Below, one piece after another: positions 1 to 11,471 of a stretch of 64,000 nt of DNA. The DNA comes from Xenorhabdus nematophila ATCC 19061 (lineage in GTDB: Bacteria > Pseudomonadota > Gammaproteobacteria > Enterobacterales > Enterobacteriaceae), in assembly GCF_000252955.1 (NCBI RefSeq), contig NC_014228.1, positions 1,192,005 to 1,256,004 on the forward strand, in the 5' to 3' direction. The position numbers were made by a program, and so were the translations under genes. Below the pieces are notes generated by a model that saw only the letters and a list, made by a program, of their open reading frames with translations, did not search any database and was not told where the DNA came from. How positions within the stretch are numbered: position 1 is the first letter of the stretch; the number at the start of each line of letters is the position of its first letter.

Positions 1-951
1 TAGCGCCACCGCTTTCTGGCGATGATTGAATGGACCCAATTGAACACGATAGACATTGCCAAATTGAATGATACGGCCTGGTACATTAAAGCGCTGGCTC
101 AATGACTGTTGCCACTCTTTAGCTTTTTGTTCAACACTGATCGCGCCGACCTGAACCATATAATTTCCTGTTGATACTGAATTTGAGGTGTTTGTGGTCG
201 GTATTGATGGTGTATCCGAGGCAGATAATGTTGCCCCAGGAGATAGCGTAACAGGCTGTTCTCCGGTATGCCCAGACAGAGTTTGTTCAACCACCGGCTG
301 CTCCACGTCATTTTGTCCAGTAGCGCTGTTTGTTTCCGGTGATTGATTTAATGCCTGAGAACCAATAATAGGCCTGTCAGGTAAGGCAAAACTTTGTTTG
401 ACGATAGTCGCCCCTTCTGTTCCCAACCCAGAAAGTGAGTCATCAGAAGCAACTTGAATACCATCCAGCTTCACTCTGCTTTGTGGCATCAGATTCAGGC
501 GTTCTGCCACTGCCCGTGATAATTCAATGATTTTCCCGGGCTTATTGTAAGGACCTCTGTCATTGATCCTGACAATCATCATGCGCCCATTGCTTAAATT
601 GGTGACACGTACATAACTTGGAATAGGCAATGTAGGGTGAGCAGCCGTTAAAGTATAAGGGCTAACCCGCTCACCAATTGCTGTTAGTTTCCCATTGGCT
701 TCTTCCCCGAACCAACTTGCATAGCCGGTTTGGGTAAAGTGGGCAGGTTCTTGCACAATGCGATAGGTTTGACCATCGCGCTGATAATCCTGATTAGCAC
801 TGGGATGATAAGGTTCATATTGAGGCTCAGCACCCAAAACATCACGGGTTGGAACCGGGGGCAGGGATGATGGCGCCCGGTTATTGCCTGTTAGTGTACA
901 GCCCGATACCAGTACCGTTACTATGCCAAGTATAAGCCATTGTTGACGCAT
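1..951 (-). CDS. rlpA: Septal-ring lytic transglycosylase / rare lipoprotein A (C-terminus beyond the window edge)
   Basis: The reading frame starts with MRQQWLILGIVTVLVSGC, a lipoprotein signal with a VSGC lipobox. It remains open to the left edge, so the C-terminus is missing. The residues at the edge (YRVQLGPF) belong to the SPOR domain that binds denuded septal glycan; the double-psi beta-barrel domain precedes it. RlpA is an outer-membrane lipoprotein acting on peptidoglycan at the septum. A GAGGAAG Shine-Dalgarno precedes the ATG, and the gene lies 12 bp after the rodA stop, as in E. coli. Recognition is confident; only the extent is partial. Confidence 0.93.
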   Translation of the reverse strand, partial: MRQQWLILGIVTVLVSGCTLTGNNRAPSSLPPVPTRDVLGAEPQYEPYHPSANQDYQRDGQTYRIVQEPAHFTQTGYASWFGEEANGKLTAIGERVSPYTLTAAHPTLPIPSYVRVTNLSNGRMMIVRINDRGPYNKPGKIIELSRAVAERLNLMPQSRVKLDGIQVASDDSLSGLGTEGATIVKQSFALPDRPIIGSQALNQSPETNSATGQNDVEQPVVEQTLSGHTGEQPVTLSPGATLSASDTPSIPTTNTSNSVSTGNYMVQVGAISVEQKAKEWQQSLSQRFNVPGRIIQFGNVYRVQLGPFNHRQKAVAL

Positions 952-963
952 GAAACTTCTTCC

Positions 964-2097
964 TCATAAACTTTTGGACAATAACTTACGATGCGTATGT
1001 ATCGACATAATAATGCCGAAACCCGCCATTAAGACAATTAATGCTGAGCCTCCATAACTAATCAGGGGTAAGGGAACACCAACTACCGGAAGGATGCCGC
1101 TTACCATGCCGATATTGACAAAGACATAGACAAATAAAATCAATATTAGACCACCAACCATCACTCGGCCGAAAGTATTCTGTGCCTTAGCGGCAATGAT
1201 CAGGCCACGTATAATGATCAGCATATAAAGGATGGGCAAAACCCCAGACGCCCTTTATATTCCCATTTTTTTAGGCCGGACGGCAAAAATGAAGTTTGGT
1301 ATTTGGTTCAGGCAGGAATTCCCAGCTGGGGACTTTGTTCCTGACAGCCACCTTTGCCAAAATATCCCCCCTAACCCAATAGCTATTTTGGGACTGGAAT
1401 GATATGGTATCCCTTCCCTAATGGATCACTTTTCGGGATCAAGAAGCATCATAACGCGAGCACGTTGGTAGTCGTGCATCAGAAAGAACCACAATATTGG
1501 AATAAAGCAGGCAAGCAATAAAACAGCAACACCAATGAGTTTCCAATTCATTCCTGCCAGAAACAGGATAAATAACCCAGAGGCGGCAATCAGGATGGAG
1601 GTTCCCAAATCGGGTTGTGCTGCCACCAGTAAAGTAGGAACAAAGATCAGAACCAGTGCAATACCTGTGTTTTTCAACGAAGGAGGGCAGAGATCACGAT
1701 TCATAAACCGGGCGACCATCAAAGGAACCGCTATTTTGGCAATTTCGGATGGCTGGAAACGCACAATGCCCAGATCTAACCAACGTTGCGCACCTTTACT
1801 TATCTGACCGAAAACATCAACCAGAATCAGCAATATTACACACCCAATGTAGAGATAAGGTGCCCAGTTTTCATATATGCGCGGGGGAATCTGAGCCAGA
1901 ACGATCATGATTATGAGACCGATGATAACCTGCACAATTTTACGTTCCATCATGTCGATATCTTGCCCACTGGCGCTCCACATAATGAAAAGGCTATAGG
2001 CCAGCAATGCCAGAATAAAGAGTAGCAATGGAATATCTATATGTATGCGGGTCCAGAAAGGGACCTTGTTTTGAGAGTCTGTCATAGCTTCGCTCAA
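964..2097 (-). pseudogene. rodA: Peptidoglycan glycosyltransferase RodA (SEDS family), disrupted by clustered indels
   Basis: RodA is the multi-spanning SEDS polymerase that pairs with PBP2 for side-wall synthesis. Residues 1-223 (1426-2097) and the last 91 residues (964-1239) match RodA closely, including SKGAQRW, FQPSEIAK and QPDLGTS. The roughly 60 central residues between them are not readable in one frame. After LLDPEK an extra T creates TGA at 1426-1428. The following 190 bases can be matched to the expected DPLG..GYHII and LPERH regions only by removing several extra bases, mostly in C, G, A or T runs, and accepting substitutions. The flanks are undamaged. Either the gene is truly broken or this patch is poor sequence; I favour the latter because rodA is normally needed for rod shape. 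Confidence 0.8.
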
Positions 2098-2114
2098 TTA
2101 AGTTTGTGTTCTGG

Positions 2115-3992
2115 TCACCTGTTCTTCTGCTGTGGCAGAAGAAGGGGAGAGTTATTTCTGAGTAACATATGATCCAGAATTTGACGCACGATAGTACCGA
2201 CAGGTGGCCCGGAGCCGCCGTTTTCCAGAATGATAGAGATGGCCACTGTCGGATTGTCATAGGGGGCAAAGGCTATCATCAGTTTATGGTCACGCAGATG
2301 CTCAGCAAGTTTGCTTGCATTATAGGTTTCATAACTGAAAACCTGTGCCGTACCTGATTTGGCTGCCGCTTTATAAGGTGTGCCGGCAAAGAATCTACGC
2401 GCGGTGCCATTCGGGGCATTGGCAACGCCATACATGCCATCTTTAGCAATTTCCCAGTATCCAGAGTGAATATCTCCGATTGGTTCACTGACTGGAGGTT
2501 GATAAGGTTGCATTTCGCCATTTACACGCGTATTCATCAAGAAATGAGGCGTTTTGACTTCTCCGTCATTGATCAATGTCATGAGGGCTTTTACCATCTG
2601 CATAGGTGTCGCTGTCCAGTATCCCTGACCGATGCCGACAGAAATGGTATCACCTTGATACCACGGTTTTTTATAGCGCTTGAGCTTCCATCCACGCGTG
2701 GGCATATTACCCGGGCTTTCTTCCTTCAAATCAATGCCTGTAAATTGACCATAGCCGAATTTTGACATCCACTCGGACAGCCTATCAATACCCATATCAT
2801 AGGCCAATTGATAGAAGAAAGTATCTGCGGATTCAACAATCGACTTATGTACATTCAGTTTGCCGTGTCCCCAGCGCTTCCAGTCACGATAGCGCTTTTC
2901 TGATCCTGGCAGTTGCCACCAACCGGGGTCGTTTATTGTCGTATTCTTTGTAATGACATCACTGCTAAGGGCTGCAACAGCAACAAACGGCTTTACGGTT
3001 GATGCGGGTGGATAAGCACCTTGGGTTGCCCGGTTAATCAACGGTCGGTTAGGATCGTTAAGCAGAGAACGATAGTCTTTACTGGAAATTCCATCGACAA
3101 ATAGATTTGGGTCATAGCTTGGGTTGGATACCATGGCTAAAACTTCCCCTGTCCGGGGATCGGTAACAACAGCACCTGCACGGCTGGTTGTCAATATCTC
3201 TTCAATATAGGTTTGTAGTTCTAAATCAATTGATAAATAAATATCTTTGCCCGCTTGTGGTGGCTGTTCATGCAGCTGACGGATGACTCTGCCACGGTTG
3301 TTAACCTCGACTTCCTCATAACCTGGTTTGCCATGCAAAGTAGATTCATAATAACGTTCAATACCCAGTTTCCCAATATCGTGCGTGGCCGCATAATCCG
3401 GCAAGATACCTTCTTTATCGAGTCGCTTTACATCTTTGTCATTTATTTTGGCAACATAACCGATAACGTGGGTTAGGGCAGAACCATACGGATAATAGCG
3501 TCGCTGGTAGCCTTTGATTTCCAACCCAGGAAAACGGTATTGATTAACTGAAAACCGGGCAACCTGAACCTGATTCAGGGGCGTTTTTAGAGGGATAGAG
3601 GTAAAACGACGTGCGCGTTGACGTTCTTTTTTGAATGTTTCGATATCTTCATCAGTCAGGCCAACAACGGAACGTAATTCTTCTAATATTTTATCAAGAT
3701 CAGCCACTTTTTGGGGCACAATTTCCAATTGGTAAATGGTCCGGTTAGCAGCCAGTGGTGTGCCATTGCGATCATAAATAATGCCCCGGCTGGGGGCGAT
3801 GGGAACAAGTTTAATGCGATTCCCATTTGACCGGGTCTGGTAATCTTCGTGACGAGTAATCTGGAGATTATAGAGATTGGCAATCAGAAGCCCCATTAAA
3901 ATAATAATACCAATAAACGCCACAAGTGCGCGGTGTATAAACAGGGCCGATTCAGCCGAATGATCGCGAAAAGGGGTTCGTTTATTCTTCAT
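2115..3992 (-). CDS. mrdA: Penicillin-binding protein 2 (elongasome transpeptidase)
   Basis: PBP2 is the monofunctional class B transpeptidase of the elongasome, anchored in the inner membrane and partner of RodA. One N-terminal membrane segment (about residues 16-40) is followed by the pedestal domain and the transpeptidase. The active-site motif STVK has its serine at residue 331 from this start, and the SAD (SxN-type) and KSGT motifs follow. The frame could start at a GTG at 4010, but the ATG at 3992 gives MKNKRTPFRD, aligns with the E. coli N-terminus and places the catalytic serine at the equivalent position. It precedes rodA by 17 bp in the same operon. Confidence 0.97.
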   Translation of the reverse strand: MKNKRTPFRDHSAESALFIHRALVAFIGIIILMGLLIANLYNLQITRHEDYQTRSNGNRIKLVPIAPSRGIIYDRNGTPLAANRTIYQLEIVPQKVADLDKILEELRSVVGLTDEDIETFKKERQRARRFTSIPLKTPLNQVQVARFSVNQYRFPGLEIKGYQRRYYPYGSALTHVIGYVAKINDKDVKRLDKEGILPDYAATHDIGKLGIERYYESTLHGKPGYEEVEVNNRGRVIRQLHEQPPQAGKDIYLSIDLELQTYIEEILTTSRAGAVVTDPRTGEVLAMVSNPSYDPNLFVDGISSKDYRSLLNDPNRPLINRATQGAYPPASTVKPFVAVAALSSDVITKNTTINDPGWWQLPGSEKRYRDWKRWGHGKLNVHKSIVESADTFFYQLAYDMGIDRLSEWMSKFGYGQFTGIDLKEESPGNMPTRGWKLKRYKKPWYQGDTISVGIGQGYWTATPMQMVKALMTLINDGEVKTPHFLMNTRVNGEMQPYQPPVSEPIGDIHSGYWEIAKDGMYGVANAPNGTARRFFAGTPYKAAAKSGTAQVFSYETYNASKLAEHLRDHKLMIAFAPYDNPTVAISIILENGGSGPPVGTIVRQILDHMLLRNNSPLLLPQQKNR

Positions 3993-4028
3993 CCCATTGC
4001 CAGAATTCACGGTGATAGATTACCCAAT

Positions 4029-4499
4029 TTATTCCCGATGATAAGGGTGGTTAGTGGTTATACTCCATGCCCGATAGAGGCTTTCTGCAACCAGAACCCG
4101 TACAAGAGGATGTGGCATGGTCAGGGGAGAAAGTGACCAGCTTTGTTCTGCTGCTGCTTTGCAGGCCGGGGCTAAACCTTCAGGGCCACCAATCAGCAAG
4201 CTGACACTCCTGCCATCCAGCTTCCAGCGCTCAAGTTGTTGCGCCAATTGTGGGGTATCCCAACGAGAACCGGGAATATCTAGTGTCACGATTCGGTTGC
4301 CTTTACCGACAGTGGCCAGCATTTGTTCGCCTTCTTTTTCCAGAATGCGTTTAATGTCAGCATTTTTGCCCCGCTTTCCTGCCGGAATTTCAATCAGCTC
4401 AAAAGGCATATCTTTCGGAAAACGATTTAAGTAATCCATAAAGCCGGTCTGAACCCAGTCCGGCATTTTTGTTCCTACAGCGACCAGTTGTAACTTCAA
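4029..4499 (-). CDS. rlmH: 23S rRNA (pseudouridine1915-N3)-methyltransferase
   Basis: RlmH is a SPOUT-class methyltransferase that modifies pseudouridine 1915 of 23S rRNA on the 70S ribosome, using SAM. The 156-residue length is typical. It starts [15 protein letters not shown] and carries the SAM-binding knot near LLIGGPEGL and the C-terminal [18 protein letters not shown] segment. Translation is probably coupled to rsfS, whose stop lies 2 bp upstream. The order rsfS-rlmH-mrdA-rodA-rlpA is the conserved enterobacterial arrangement. Confidence 0.97.
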   Translation of the reverse strand: MKLQLVAVGTKMPDWVQTGFMDYLNRFPKDMPFELIEIPAGKRGKNADIKRILEKEGEQMLATVGKGNRIVTLDIPGSRWDTPQLAQQLERWKLDGRSVSLLIGGPEGLAPACKAAAEQSWSLSPLTMPHPLVRVLVAESLYRAWSITTNHPYHRE

Positions 4500-4501
4500 A
4501 C

Positions 4502-4819
4502 TCAGCTCCAGAGTTTTTCTAGTTCGTACATGCGACGGCTGTCTTCTTGCATAACATGAACCATGAGTTCACCGAGATCGACGATTATCCAGTCTGAAAT
4601 GCCTTGCCCTTCAACTCCGAGGGGCATAATGCCTGCTTCGCGGCAGTCATCAACCAGATTATGTGCCACAGACATCAGATGACGGTTTGATGTTCCGGTG
4701 CAGATAACCATACAGTCAGTAATATTGGATTTTCCTCGAACGTCTATAGAAACAATATCCTGTGCTTTGGAATCTTCAAGTTTATCAATAACAAATTGTT
4801 GTAGTTCTGTGCCTTGCAA
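4502..4819 (-). CDS. rsfS: Ribosomal silencing factor RsfS (TTG start)
   Basis: RsfS binds uL14 on the 50S subunit and blocks subunit joining in stationary phase. The open frame extends upstream to 4906, but similarity to the family begins with [17 protein letters not shown] at 4817-4819 preceded by AAAGGTGATCC gives a 105-residue protein, the usual length, so I chose that start. Conserved stretches include [17 protein letters not shown] residues ([14 protein letters not shown]), GVEGQG.SDWI.VDLG and [17 protein letters not shown]. It sits directly upstream of rlmH. Confidence 0.93.
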   Translation of the reverse strand: MQGTELQQFVIDKLEDSKAQDIVSIDVRGKSNITDCMVICTGTSNRHLMSVAHNLVDDCREAGIMPLGVEGQGISDWIIVDLGELMVHVMQEDSRRMYELEKLWS

Positions 4820-4923
4820 AAGGATCACCTTTATTTCATAAAATTGGTTGAGTAACGCAGCATAATAACATGCCAATCTCTGTAAAAGTAAGCAACTTAG
4901 CGGCAAATCAATGCGTGGTTTCG

Positions 4924-5664
4924 CTATTGTCTGTATAACCTCTGTGAATCGATATAATTCTGTATCGCCGGAGGAAGCAGATCGTCACAACTTAACCCTT
5001 GCTGGTGGCGTTGACGAATATCCGTTGCCGAAATGCTTAATAACGGGGTTGCGGCCAAGTAAATATAACCGTTTGGCTTCTGGCTCAATGGAAATGGGGT
5101 TTCGACTTGGTGTTTCTCCAGCCATCTTTGCCTATCTGTGGTCGAGAGTTGACTCTGGTAACCCGGGCGGGAACAGACCAGCAAATGGCAGATATCAAGG
5201 AGTTCTTCCCATTTATACCAAGTATGAATAGTGTGTAATGAATCCTGCCCAATAATAAATGCCAACGGGCGCTGTTCACCGGCTTCCTGACGAAAAGATT
5301 TTAATGTTTCTATCGTGTAAGACGGTGTCTGGCGCTCCAGTTCGCGGGTATCCACTGTAAAAAGTGGATTGTTTTGCACCGCCAGACGAACCATTTCCAG
5401 CCGTTGCTGTGAGGTTGCTTCTGGCTGAGGACGATGTGGGGGAACATGGTTGGGTAACAAAATAACCTGTTTGAGTCCTACTTGTTTTGCCAGTGCTTCC
5501 ACTGGGCGCAAATGACCATAATGGATGGGATCGAATGTGCCGCCAAATAGGGCTTGAATAACAGGGGAATCGGTATCGATTGTTGAATGAGTATTTTGGA
5601 AAACAGTATGTTGAGATTCAGCGCCTTTAGGAACCATGTCCTGTGAATCAATAGAATTAAGCAT
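4924..5664 (-). CDS. nadD: Nicotinate-nucleotide adenylyltransferase
   Basis: NadD transfers AMP from ATP to nicotinate mononucleotide in NAD synthesis. The nucleotidyltransferase signature GGTFDP and the HYGH motif lie near residues 40-49, NHVPPHRPQ follows, and ISATDIR is near the C-terminus. At 246 residues it is about 30 longer than the E. coli enzyme because of an N-terminal extension before VIQALFGG. No ATG is closer to the conserved region than residue 10. The ATG used overlaps the end of holA by 8 bases, which suggests translational coupling. Confidence 0.95.
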   Translation of the reverse strand: MLNSIDSQDMVPKGAESQHTVFQNTHSTIDTDSPVIQALFGGTFDPIHYGHLRPVEALAKQVGLKQVILLPNHVPPHRPQPEATSQQRLEMVRLAVQNNPLFTVDTRELERQTPSYTIETLKSFRQEAGEQRPLAFIIGQDSLHTIHTWYKWEELLDICHLLVCSRPGYQSQLSTTDRQRWLEKHQVETPFPLSQKPNGYIYLAATPLLSISATDIRQRHQQGLSCDDLLPPAIQNYIDSQRLYRQ

Positions 5665-6688
5665 TCAGAAAGCTCTCTGGTAATGATTTTCCGCATAACA
5701 GCATAGAAAGCGTTTCCAGGTCAGCCCAAATGGATTGGCTATAATCCTGTTTGACACGCAGTTCCATCTGGGTCAATAAATGTATGGCAGATTGCAGATC
5801 TTGTTGTGACAGGCGCTGTAATGCGTCTATCAATAATGGCCGGCGGTTTTGCCAAACTTTGTGCTGATCAAATAATGTCTTCAAAGGAATGGTTGTACTT
5901 TGACGTTTAAGTACCAGTAACAGCATGAGTTCCCGCTGTATAGTACGAAGCAGAATGACACTCTCTGTATCTTCCTGCCGCAGTTGTTTCAGTATATGCC
6001 ATGCCCGCTTGATTTTACCTGTCAGTAAAGCATCAACCCAATGGTAGGGTGAAAAATGGGCTGCATCATTGACGGCTTCTTCAACACGGTGCAGAGTCAG
6101 CTGATTATCAGGATGGAGCAGGGAAAGACGCTCCAATGCCTGAGCTAATGCTAATAAATTTCCTTCATAGCAGTAGCACAGTAGTTGGTTCGCTTCGTCT
6201 TCCAGTGATAATCCCCTATTTTTGGCCCGTTGTGACACCCACTGAGGCAGACGATTCTGTTCTGGGGCCAGACAAGTGACATAGACGCCATTTTTCCCAA
6301 TAGCTTTAAACCAAGGGCTATTTTCCTGCGCTTTGGTAAGTTTGTGACCGCGCAGTATCAGCAGGATATCTGGATGCAGTAGTTCCGACAGCTTGATTAA
6401 CCGTTCTGCCATTGCAGCATTCGGACCATTTTCTGGAAGCAGCAGGGTAAGGGACTGACGGCTGGCGAACAAACTGAGTGACTGACACAGGCTGAATATT
6501 TCATCCCAATCGGTATGGTTATCTAACGCGAAAGTGAAGTGCTCCATAAAGCCATTCTGTTCAGCCACCTTACGGATACTGTCCTGACTTTCCTGCAAGA
6601 GTAACGGTTCATTGCCCCATAGCAGGTAGATGCTTCGCAGCCCTTCATTGAGCTGCGAAAGAAGTTGTTCAGGATAAAGTCGAATCAT
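5657..6688 (-). CDS. holA: DNA polymerase III delta subunit
   Basis: HolA is the wrench subunit of the clamp loader that opens the beta sliding clamp. The 343-residue length is standard. The N-terminal [13 protein letters not shown] and [14 protein letters not shown] stretches match the family, as do the clamp-binding region around SLFASRQ and the C-terminal collar domain. The start codon overlaps the lptE stop (ATGA), and the 3' end overlaps nadD, forming a tightly packed leuS-lptE-holA-nadD operon. Confidence 0.97.
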   Translation of the reverse strand: MIRLYPEQLLSQLNEGLRSIYLLWGNEPLLLQESQDSIRKVAEQNGFMEHFTFALDNHTDWDEIFSLCQSLSLFASRQSLTLLLPENGPNAAMAERLIKLSELLHPDILLILRGHKLTKAQENSPWFKAIGKNGVYVTCLAPEQNRLPQWVSQRAKNRGLSLEDEANQLLCYCYEGNLLALAQALERLSLLHPDNQLTLHRVEEAVNDAAHFSPYHWVDALLTGKIKRAWHILKQLRQEDTESVILLRTIQRELMLLLVLKRQSTTIPLKTLFDQHKVWQNRRPLLIDALQRLSQQDLQSAIHLLTQMELRVKQDYSQSIWADLETLSMLLCGKSLPESFLNA

Positions 6689-7275
6689 TGCTTCTGTATA
6701 GCCGCAGTTTTTTGTTTTTCTTCGGCTTTCAGGCGTTCTGCACTGTGAACAGTCAACAATTGGCGCATAAGCTGGCGGGCTGCTTGTTCTCGCATTTCCT
6801 GTTTAACTAAGTCATTTTCAGCATCTTTTGCCAATGCTTCCAATGGGTTATCGAAGAAAGAACGATCAATCCTTGCTTGCAATGGATAGATACTGCCGTC
6901 GGGCATTAAAATTTGCGCGTCAACATGCAGAACTAACTGGCGTTCAGCCGCTTTACCATCCTGAAAGACTGAAACTGTCTCTTTATTTTCATCAGAGCCT
7001 AAAAGTTTCAGGATAGGTATTGAGGCATCACCACGTTCAATGATTTTGACATCATTCAGACGGAGTTGCTGGCGCATTGCACGTGTCAGCGGCCCGTAAG
7101 GGTCACTGGTACTTAATTGCAATGTCTGAAGCTCTTTTGGTACTTGTGTTGTACCCTGAAGGTGAAAACCGCAGCCAGCGGTGACCAGTACCGCCAACCC
7201 GAGCAACAACGTAAAAATGCGATGTTGCAGATTATTTTTCACCACGTTTTTTACCCAATGTTTTAGCACAAACAT
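6685..7275 (-). CDS. lptE: LPS-assembly lipoprotein LptE
   Basis: LptE is the outer-membrane lipoprotein plugging the LptD barrel that inserts lipopolysaccharide into the outer leaflet. A hydrophobic signal ends in a VTAGC lipobox with the lipidated cysteine at residue 35, followed by [11 protein letters not shown]. This is typical, although the residues before the hydrophobic stretch are longer than usual, so a downstream start is possible. The C-terminus is rich in K, E and Q. It lies 12 bp after leuS and overlaps holA by 4 bp, a conserved arrangement. Confidence 0.95.
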   Translation of the reverse strand: MFVLKHWVKNVVKNNLQHRIFTLLLGLAVLVTAGCGFHLQGTTQVPKELQTLQLSTSDPYGPLTRAMRQQLRLNDVKIIERGDASIPILKLLGSDENKETVSVFQDGKAAERQLVLHVDAQILMPDGSIYPLQARIDRSFFDNPLEALAKDAENDLVKQEMREQAARQLMRQLLTVHSAERLKAEEKQKTAAIQKQ

Positions 7276-7287
7276 GGTCTCCCGTTA

Positions 7288-9870
7288 TTAGCCAACTACC
7301 AGGTTAAGTAACTTACCTGGCACATAAATGACCTTACGAATGCTGACACCTTCAAGATATTTCGTCACGCTATATTCCTGTGTCGCCATTTCTTGCACGT
7401 GATCTTTTGTCGCATCCGCAGGTACAGTAATACGACCGCGAACTTTACCGTTAATCTGGATGACGACTAGTTTAGTATCGTCCACCATTGCTTTTTCATC
7501 TGCTTGTGGCCATTCTGCAATGTCAATATCGTTTTCATTGCCCAGTGCTTTCCACATGATGAAGCAAGCGTGTGGCGTGATTGGTGAAAGCATACGTACA
7601 ACCGCAGTCAGTGCTTCCTGCATCAGCGCTCTGTCTTGCTCAGTTTCCTGAGTTGCACGAGTCAGTTTATTCATCAGTTCCATGATCGCAGCAACGGCAG
7701 TATTGAATGCCTGACGACGACCAACATCATCAGTGACTTTCGCAATGGTTTTGTGCAGATCGCGGCGCAGATCTTTTTGCTCAGTAGTCAGGCTGTTGGT
7801 ATCCAGCCGTTGGGTTGCCCCTTTGTTGCTGTGCTCATAAACCAGACGCCAGACACGTTTCAGGAAGCGGTTAGCACCTTCTACACCGGATTCCTGCCAT
7901 TCCAGCGTCAGCTCTGGCGGTGCAGCAAACATCATGAACAGACGAACGGTGTCAGCACCGTATTTGTCGACCATAACTTGTGGGTCGATACCGTTATTCT
8001 TGGATTTCGACATTTTGCTCATGCCGGTGTAAACCAGTTCATGGCCTTCTTCATCTGTCGCTTTTACAATACGGCCTTTCTCATCACGTTCAACAATAGC
8101 GTCAGCCGGAGATACCCAGACTTTTTCGCCACTATTACCGGTGTAGTAAAACGCATCAGCCAGAACCATACCCTGACACAGTAAATGTTTGGCTGGCTCA
8201 TCAGAATTGACCATGCCGGCATCACGCATCAGTTTGTGGAAGAAGCGGAAATACATCAGGTGCATGATGGCGTGTTCAATCCCGCCGATGTATTGATCCA
8301 CTGGCAGCCAATAGTTGGCCGCAGCCGGGTCCAGCATACCTTTGTCATAATCTGGGCAAGTATAGCGGGCGTAATACCATGAAGATTCCATGAAAGTATC
8401 AAAAGTATCCGTTTCACGCAGTGCAGGTTGACCATTGATGGTTGTTTTTGCCCATTCCGGATCGGCTTTGATTGGGCTGGTGATTCCATCCATCACGACA
8501 TCTTCTGGCAGGATCACCGGCAGTTGGCCTGCTGGAACAGGAACGACAGTACCATCTTCCAGTGTTGCCATTGGAATTGGCGCACCCCAGTAACGTTGGC
8601 GGGAAACACCCCAGTCACGCAGACGGTAATTGGTTTTGCGTTGACCAACACCTATCGAAACAAGTTTGTCGGCGATAGCGTTGAAGCCTTCTTCATTGCT
8701 TAATCCGCTGAATTCACCAGAGTTAACCAGTGCATTTTTGTCCGTAGCTGCCGCATCCTGAATATTTGGTTCGTTACCTTCGTTGTCGAGAATAACGGTT
8801 TTCATTGGCAGACTATATTTAGTCGCAAATTCCCAGTCGCGCTGATCGTGAGCAGGAACCGCCATAACAGCGCCGGTGCCGTATTCCATCAGAACAAAGT
8901 TGGCAACCCAGATAGCGATTTTTTCGTTGGTCAATGGATGGATAACAAACATGCCGGTTGGCATGCCTTTTTTCTCCATCGTTGCCATATCAGCTTCAGC
9001 AACTTTGGTATTGCGGCACTCATCGATGAATTCAGCCAGCTCAGGGTTATTTTCTGCTGCTTGTTTAGCCAGAGGATGACCCGCAGCAACCGCAACGTAG
9101 GTCGCGCCCATGAAGGTATCTGGACGGGTCGTGTAAACCGTGAGTTTTTCCTGACTGTCAGCAACATTAAATATGATTTCAACACCTTCAGAGCGACCAA
9201 TCCAATTACGCTGCATGATTTTGACTTGCTCAGGCCAATCTTCCAGCTTATCCAGATCGTTCAGTAGCTCTTCAGCGTAGGCCGTGATCTTGATGAACCA
9301 TTGTGGGATTTCCTTACGTTCAACTTGGCTGTCACAACGCCAGCAGCAACCGTCGATAACCTGTTCATTTGCCAGAACAGTCAGGTCATGCGGACACCAG
9401 TTAACAGCGGAGGTTTTTTTGTACACTAAGCCTTTTTCATACAGCTTGGTGAAAAACCACTGTTCCCAGCGATAATATTCTGGTGTACAAGTGGTAACTT
9501 CACGATCCCAGTCATAACCAAAACCCAGCATTTTCAGCTGGTTTTTCATGTAATCAATGTTGGAATAAGTCCACGGAGCCGGAGCGGTATTATTCTTGAC
9601 CGCAGCCCCTTCAGCTGGCAGGCCAAACGCATCCCAACCGATAGGTTGCAAAACGTTTTTGCCTAGCATGCGCTGATAACGGGAAATGACATCACCAATG
9701 GTGTAATTACGAACATGGCCCATGTGTAGTCGGCCAGAAGGGTAGGGTAGCATGGACAGGCAATAGTATTTTTCTTTGTTATTGCCTTCTGCCACTTTGA
9801 ATGTTTGCTTCTCTTGCCAATGAAGCTGGACTTGTTGCTCTATGTCTTCTGGACGATATTGTTCTTGCAT
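7288..9870 (-). CDS. leuS: Leucyl-tRNA synthetase
   Basis: LeuRS is the class I synthetase that charges tRNA-Leu and edits mischarged amino acids. The 860-residue length is standard. The HIGH-type motif appears as HMGH within [14 protein letters not shown] (about residues 45-58), the CP1 editing domain includes [14 protein letters not shown], and the KMSKS loop is KMSKSKNNG near residue 620. It is the first gene of the operon leading to lptE, holA and nadD. About 200 bp of AT-rich sequence upstream separates it from gltL. Confidence 0.98.
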   Translation of the reverse strand: MQEQYRPEDIEQQVQLHWQEKQTFKVAEGNNKEKYYCLSMLPYPSGRLHMGHVRNYTIGDVISRYQRMLGKNVLQPIGWDAFGLPAEGAAVKNNTAPAPWTYSNIDYMKNQLKMLGFGYDWDREVTTCTPEYYRWEQWFFTKLYEKGLVYKKTSAVNWCPHDLTVLANEQVIDGCCWRCDSQVERKEIPQWFIKITAYAEELLNDLDKLEDWPEQVKIMQRNWIGRSEGVEIIFNVADSQEKLTVYTTRPDTFMGATYVAVAAGHPLAKQAAENNPELAEFIDECRNTKVAEADMATMEKKGMPTGMFVIHPLTNEKIAIWVANFVLMEYGTGAVMAVPAHDQRDWEFATKYSLPMKTVILDNEGNEPNIQDAAATDKNALVNSGEFSGLSNEEGFNAIADKLVSIGVGQRKTNYRLRDWGVSRQRYWGAPIPMATLEDGTVVPVPAGQLPVILPEDVVMDGITSPIKADPEWAKTTINGQPALRETDTFDTFMESSWYYARYTCPDYDKGMLDPAAANYWLPVDQYIGGIEHAIMHLMYFRFFHKLMRDAGMVNSDEPAKHLLCQGMVLADAFYYTGNSGEKVWVSPADAIVERDEKGRIVKATDEEGHELVYTGMSKMSKSKNNGIDPQVMVDKYGADTVRLFMMFAAPPELTLEWQESGVEGANRFLKRVWRLVYEHSNKGATQRLDTNSLTTEQKDLRRDLHKTIAKVTDDVGRRQAFNTAVAAIMELMNKLTRATQETEQDRALMQEALTAVVRMLSPITPHACFIMWKALGNENDIDIAEWPQADEKAMVDDTKLVVIQINGKVRGRITVPADATKDHVQEMATQEYSVTKYLEGVSIRKVIYVPGKLLNLVVG

Positions 9871-10030
9871 GGCACCGATAATCCTGTGGTGAGTATATAA
9901 AGCTACACTCTAGAGTGTATGGTTTGTTTATGAAATCTGAGATTCCATAGCATAGCTGATAAGGGATAGATGCAACAACTCTTGTTAAGGAAGGAGTGCC
10001 GAAAATGACTTATTTTTGAGCAAATTTGAA

Positions 10031-10058
10031 GTCGGCGGTAGTTTTTCCTTCCGCCGAC
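10031..10058 (-). terminator. Stem-loop behind gltL
   Basis: An 8-bp GC-rich inverted repeat (GTCGGCGG / CCGCCGAC, loop 12) lies just after the gltL stop. There is no T-run on either side, so it is either a weak terminator or a 3'-end-stabilising hairpin. I see no gene in the rest of 9871-10067. Confidence 0.45.
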
Positions 10059-10067
10059 GGAGGAAAA

Positions 10068-10796
10068 TCAATGCAGGATTTTCGCCAGAAAATCGCGGGC
10101 ACGCTCTGATTTAGGGTTAGCAAAAAAATCATCTTTCTTGCTGTCTTCGACAATCTTACTCTCATCCATAAAAATGACACGGTGTGCCACTTTTTTGGCA
10201 AATCCCATTTCATGAGTGACAACCATCATGGTCATGCCTTCGTTTGCCAGTTCAACCATAACATCTAACACTTCATTGATCATTTCAGGATCGAGCGCAG
10301 AGGTCGGTTCATCAAAAAGCATGGCAATCGGATCCATGCAGAGCGCCCGGGCGATAGCAACCCGCTGTTGTTGACCACCGGAAAGTTGGGCTGGGAACTT
10401 ATTGGCATGGCTAGATAATCCAACGCGATCCAACAGTTTTAAGGCTTTTTCGGTAGCGGCTTTCTTGTCGCGTTTTAATACCTTAACCTGAGCCAATGTC
10501 AGGTTTTCAATGATGGACAAGTGAGGGAATAGTTCAAAGTTTTGAAATACCATGCCCACTTTAGAGCGCAATTGGGCTAGGTTGGTTTTATTGTCATTGA
10601 CTTTCGTGCCGTTTACCAGAATTTCACCTTGCTGGACAGGTTCAAGGCCATTGACCGTTTTTATTAATGTGGATTTGCCAGAGCCAGAAGGCCCACAGAC
10701 GACGACTACTTCGCCTTTTTTGACTTCAGTCGAGCAGTCAGTAAGAACCTGAAATTGGCCATACCACTTGGATACATTTCTCAGGGAAATCATCAA
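10068..10796 (-). CDS. gltL: Glutamate/aspartate ABC transporter ATPase
   Basis: GltL is the cytoplasmic ATPase powering glutamate/aspartate import. The Walker A motif is GPSGSGKST, the signature is LSGGQQQR, and Walker B is [15 protein letters not shown], with the switch histidine in VVTHEMGF. The 242-residue length matches the polar-amino-acid ATPase subfamily. Its start overlaps the gltK stop by 4 bp, and it is the last gene of gltIJKL. Confidence 0.96.
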   Translation of the reverse strand: MMISLRNVSKWYGQFQVLTDCSTEVKKGEVVVVCGPSGSGKSTLIKTVNGLEPVQQGEILVNGTKVNDNKTNLAQLRSKVGMVFQNFELFPHLSIIENLTLAQVKVLKRDKKAATEKALKLLDRVGLSSHANKFPAQLSGGQQQRVAIARALCMDPIAMLFDEPTSALDPEMINEVLDVMVELANEGMTMMVVTHEMGFAKKVAHRVIFMDESKIVEDSKKDDFFANPKSERARDFLAKILH

Positions 10797-11467
10797 ACAG
10801 TCCTTTTCTTCAAATAGTTAACTAGCATGGACGCGGCAAAACTAAACACAAAATAAACAGCGCCGGCAAACAGAATCATTTCAACCTGAGTGCCATCACG
10901 CTCACCGATATTCGTTGCTGTACGGAAAAAATCCGCCAGGCTCAGTACATAGACCAAAGAAGTATCTTGAAATAATACAATGCCTTGCGTCAGCAGTAAT
11001 GGGGTCATTGCCCGGAATGCTTGTGGCAAAATAACCAGACGCATACTTTGCATATGGGTCATACCCAGAGCCAGTGAAGCAGAGGATTGCCCACGGGAGA
11101 CACTCTGAATGCCCGCCCGGATGATCTCAGAATAATAAGCAGCTTCGAAGAGCGAGAAAGCTACCATTGCAGAAATCAAACGGATATCGGTTTGTGGTGA
11201 TATACCTAGAACATTTTGTAATAAGTTAGGCACAATCAGGTAGAACCATAGCAGTACCATCACCAGCGGAACTGAGCGGAAAAGGTTAACATACAAAGTG
11301 GCGAACCAGCTTACCACTTTAATGGATGAGAGGCGCATCATCGCCAAAACAGTTCCCCAGATAATGCCAACGATAACGGCTATTCCGGTGATTTTGAGAG
11401 TGATCACCAGCCCGTTTAGGAGGAGGGGCATACTAGGAATAATCGAACTCCAGTCAAACTGATACAT
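10793..11467 (-). CDS. gltK: Glutamate/aspartate ABC transporter permease GltK
   Basis: This is one of the two HisM/HisQ-type permeases of the transporter. The open frame could begin at 11515, but the ATG at 11467 gives [19 protein letters not shown], which matches the family N-terminus and fits 224 residues. The ABC-coupling EAA-type loop ([20 protein letters not shown]) is present, with several membrane segments. It starts 4 bp past the gltJ stop and overlaps gltL. Confidence 0.95.
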   Translation of the reverse strand: MYQFDWSSIIPSMPLLLNGLVITLKITGIAVIVGIIWGTVLAMMRLSSIKVVSWFATLYVNLFRSVPLVMVLLWFYLIVPNLLQNVLGISPQTDIRLISAMVAFSLFEAAYYSEIIRAGIQSVSRGQSSASLALGMTHMQSMRLVILPQAFRAMTPLLLTQGIVLFQDTSLVYVLSLADFFRTATNIGERDGTQVEMILFAGAVYFVFSFAASMLVNYLKKRTV

Positions 11468-11471
11468 TGCT

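Noticed and set aside
7636..8184. 182-codon frame opposite leuS
   Set aside because: Codon shadow of a strongly conserved synthetase gene.
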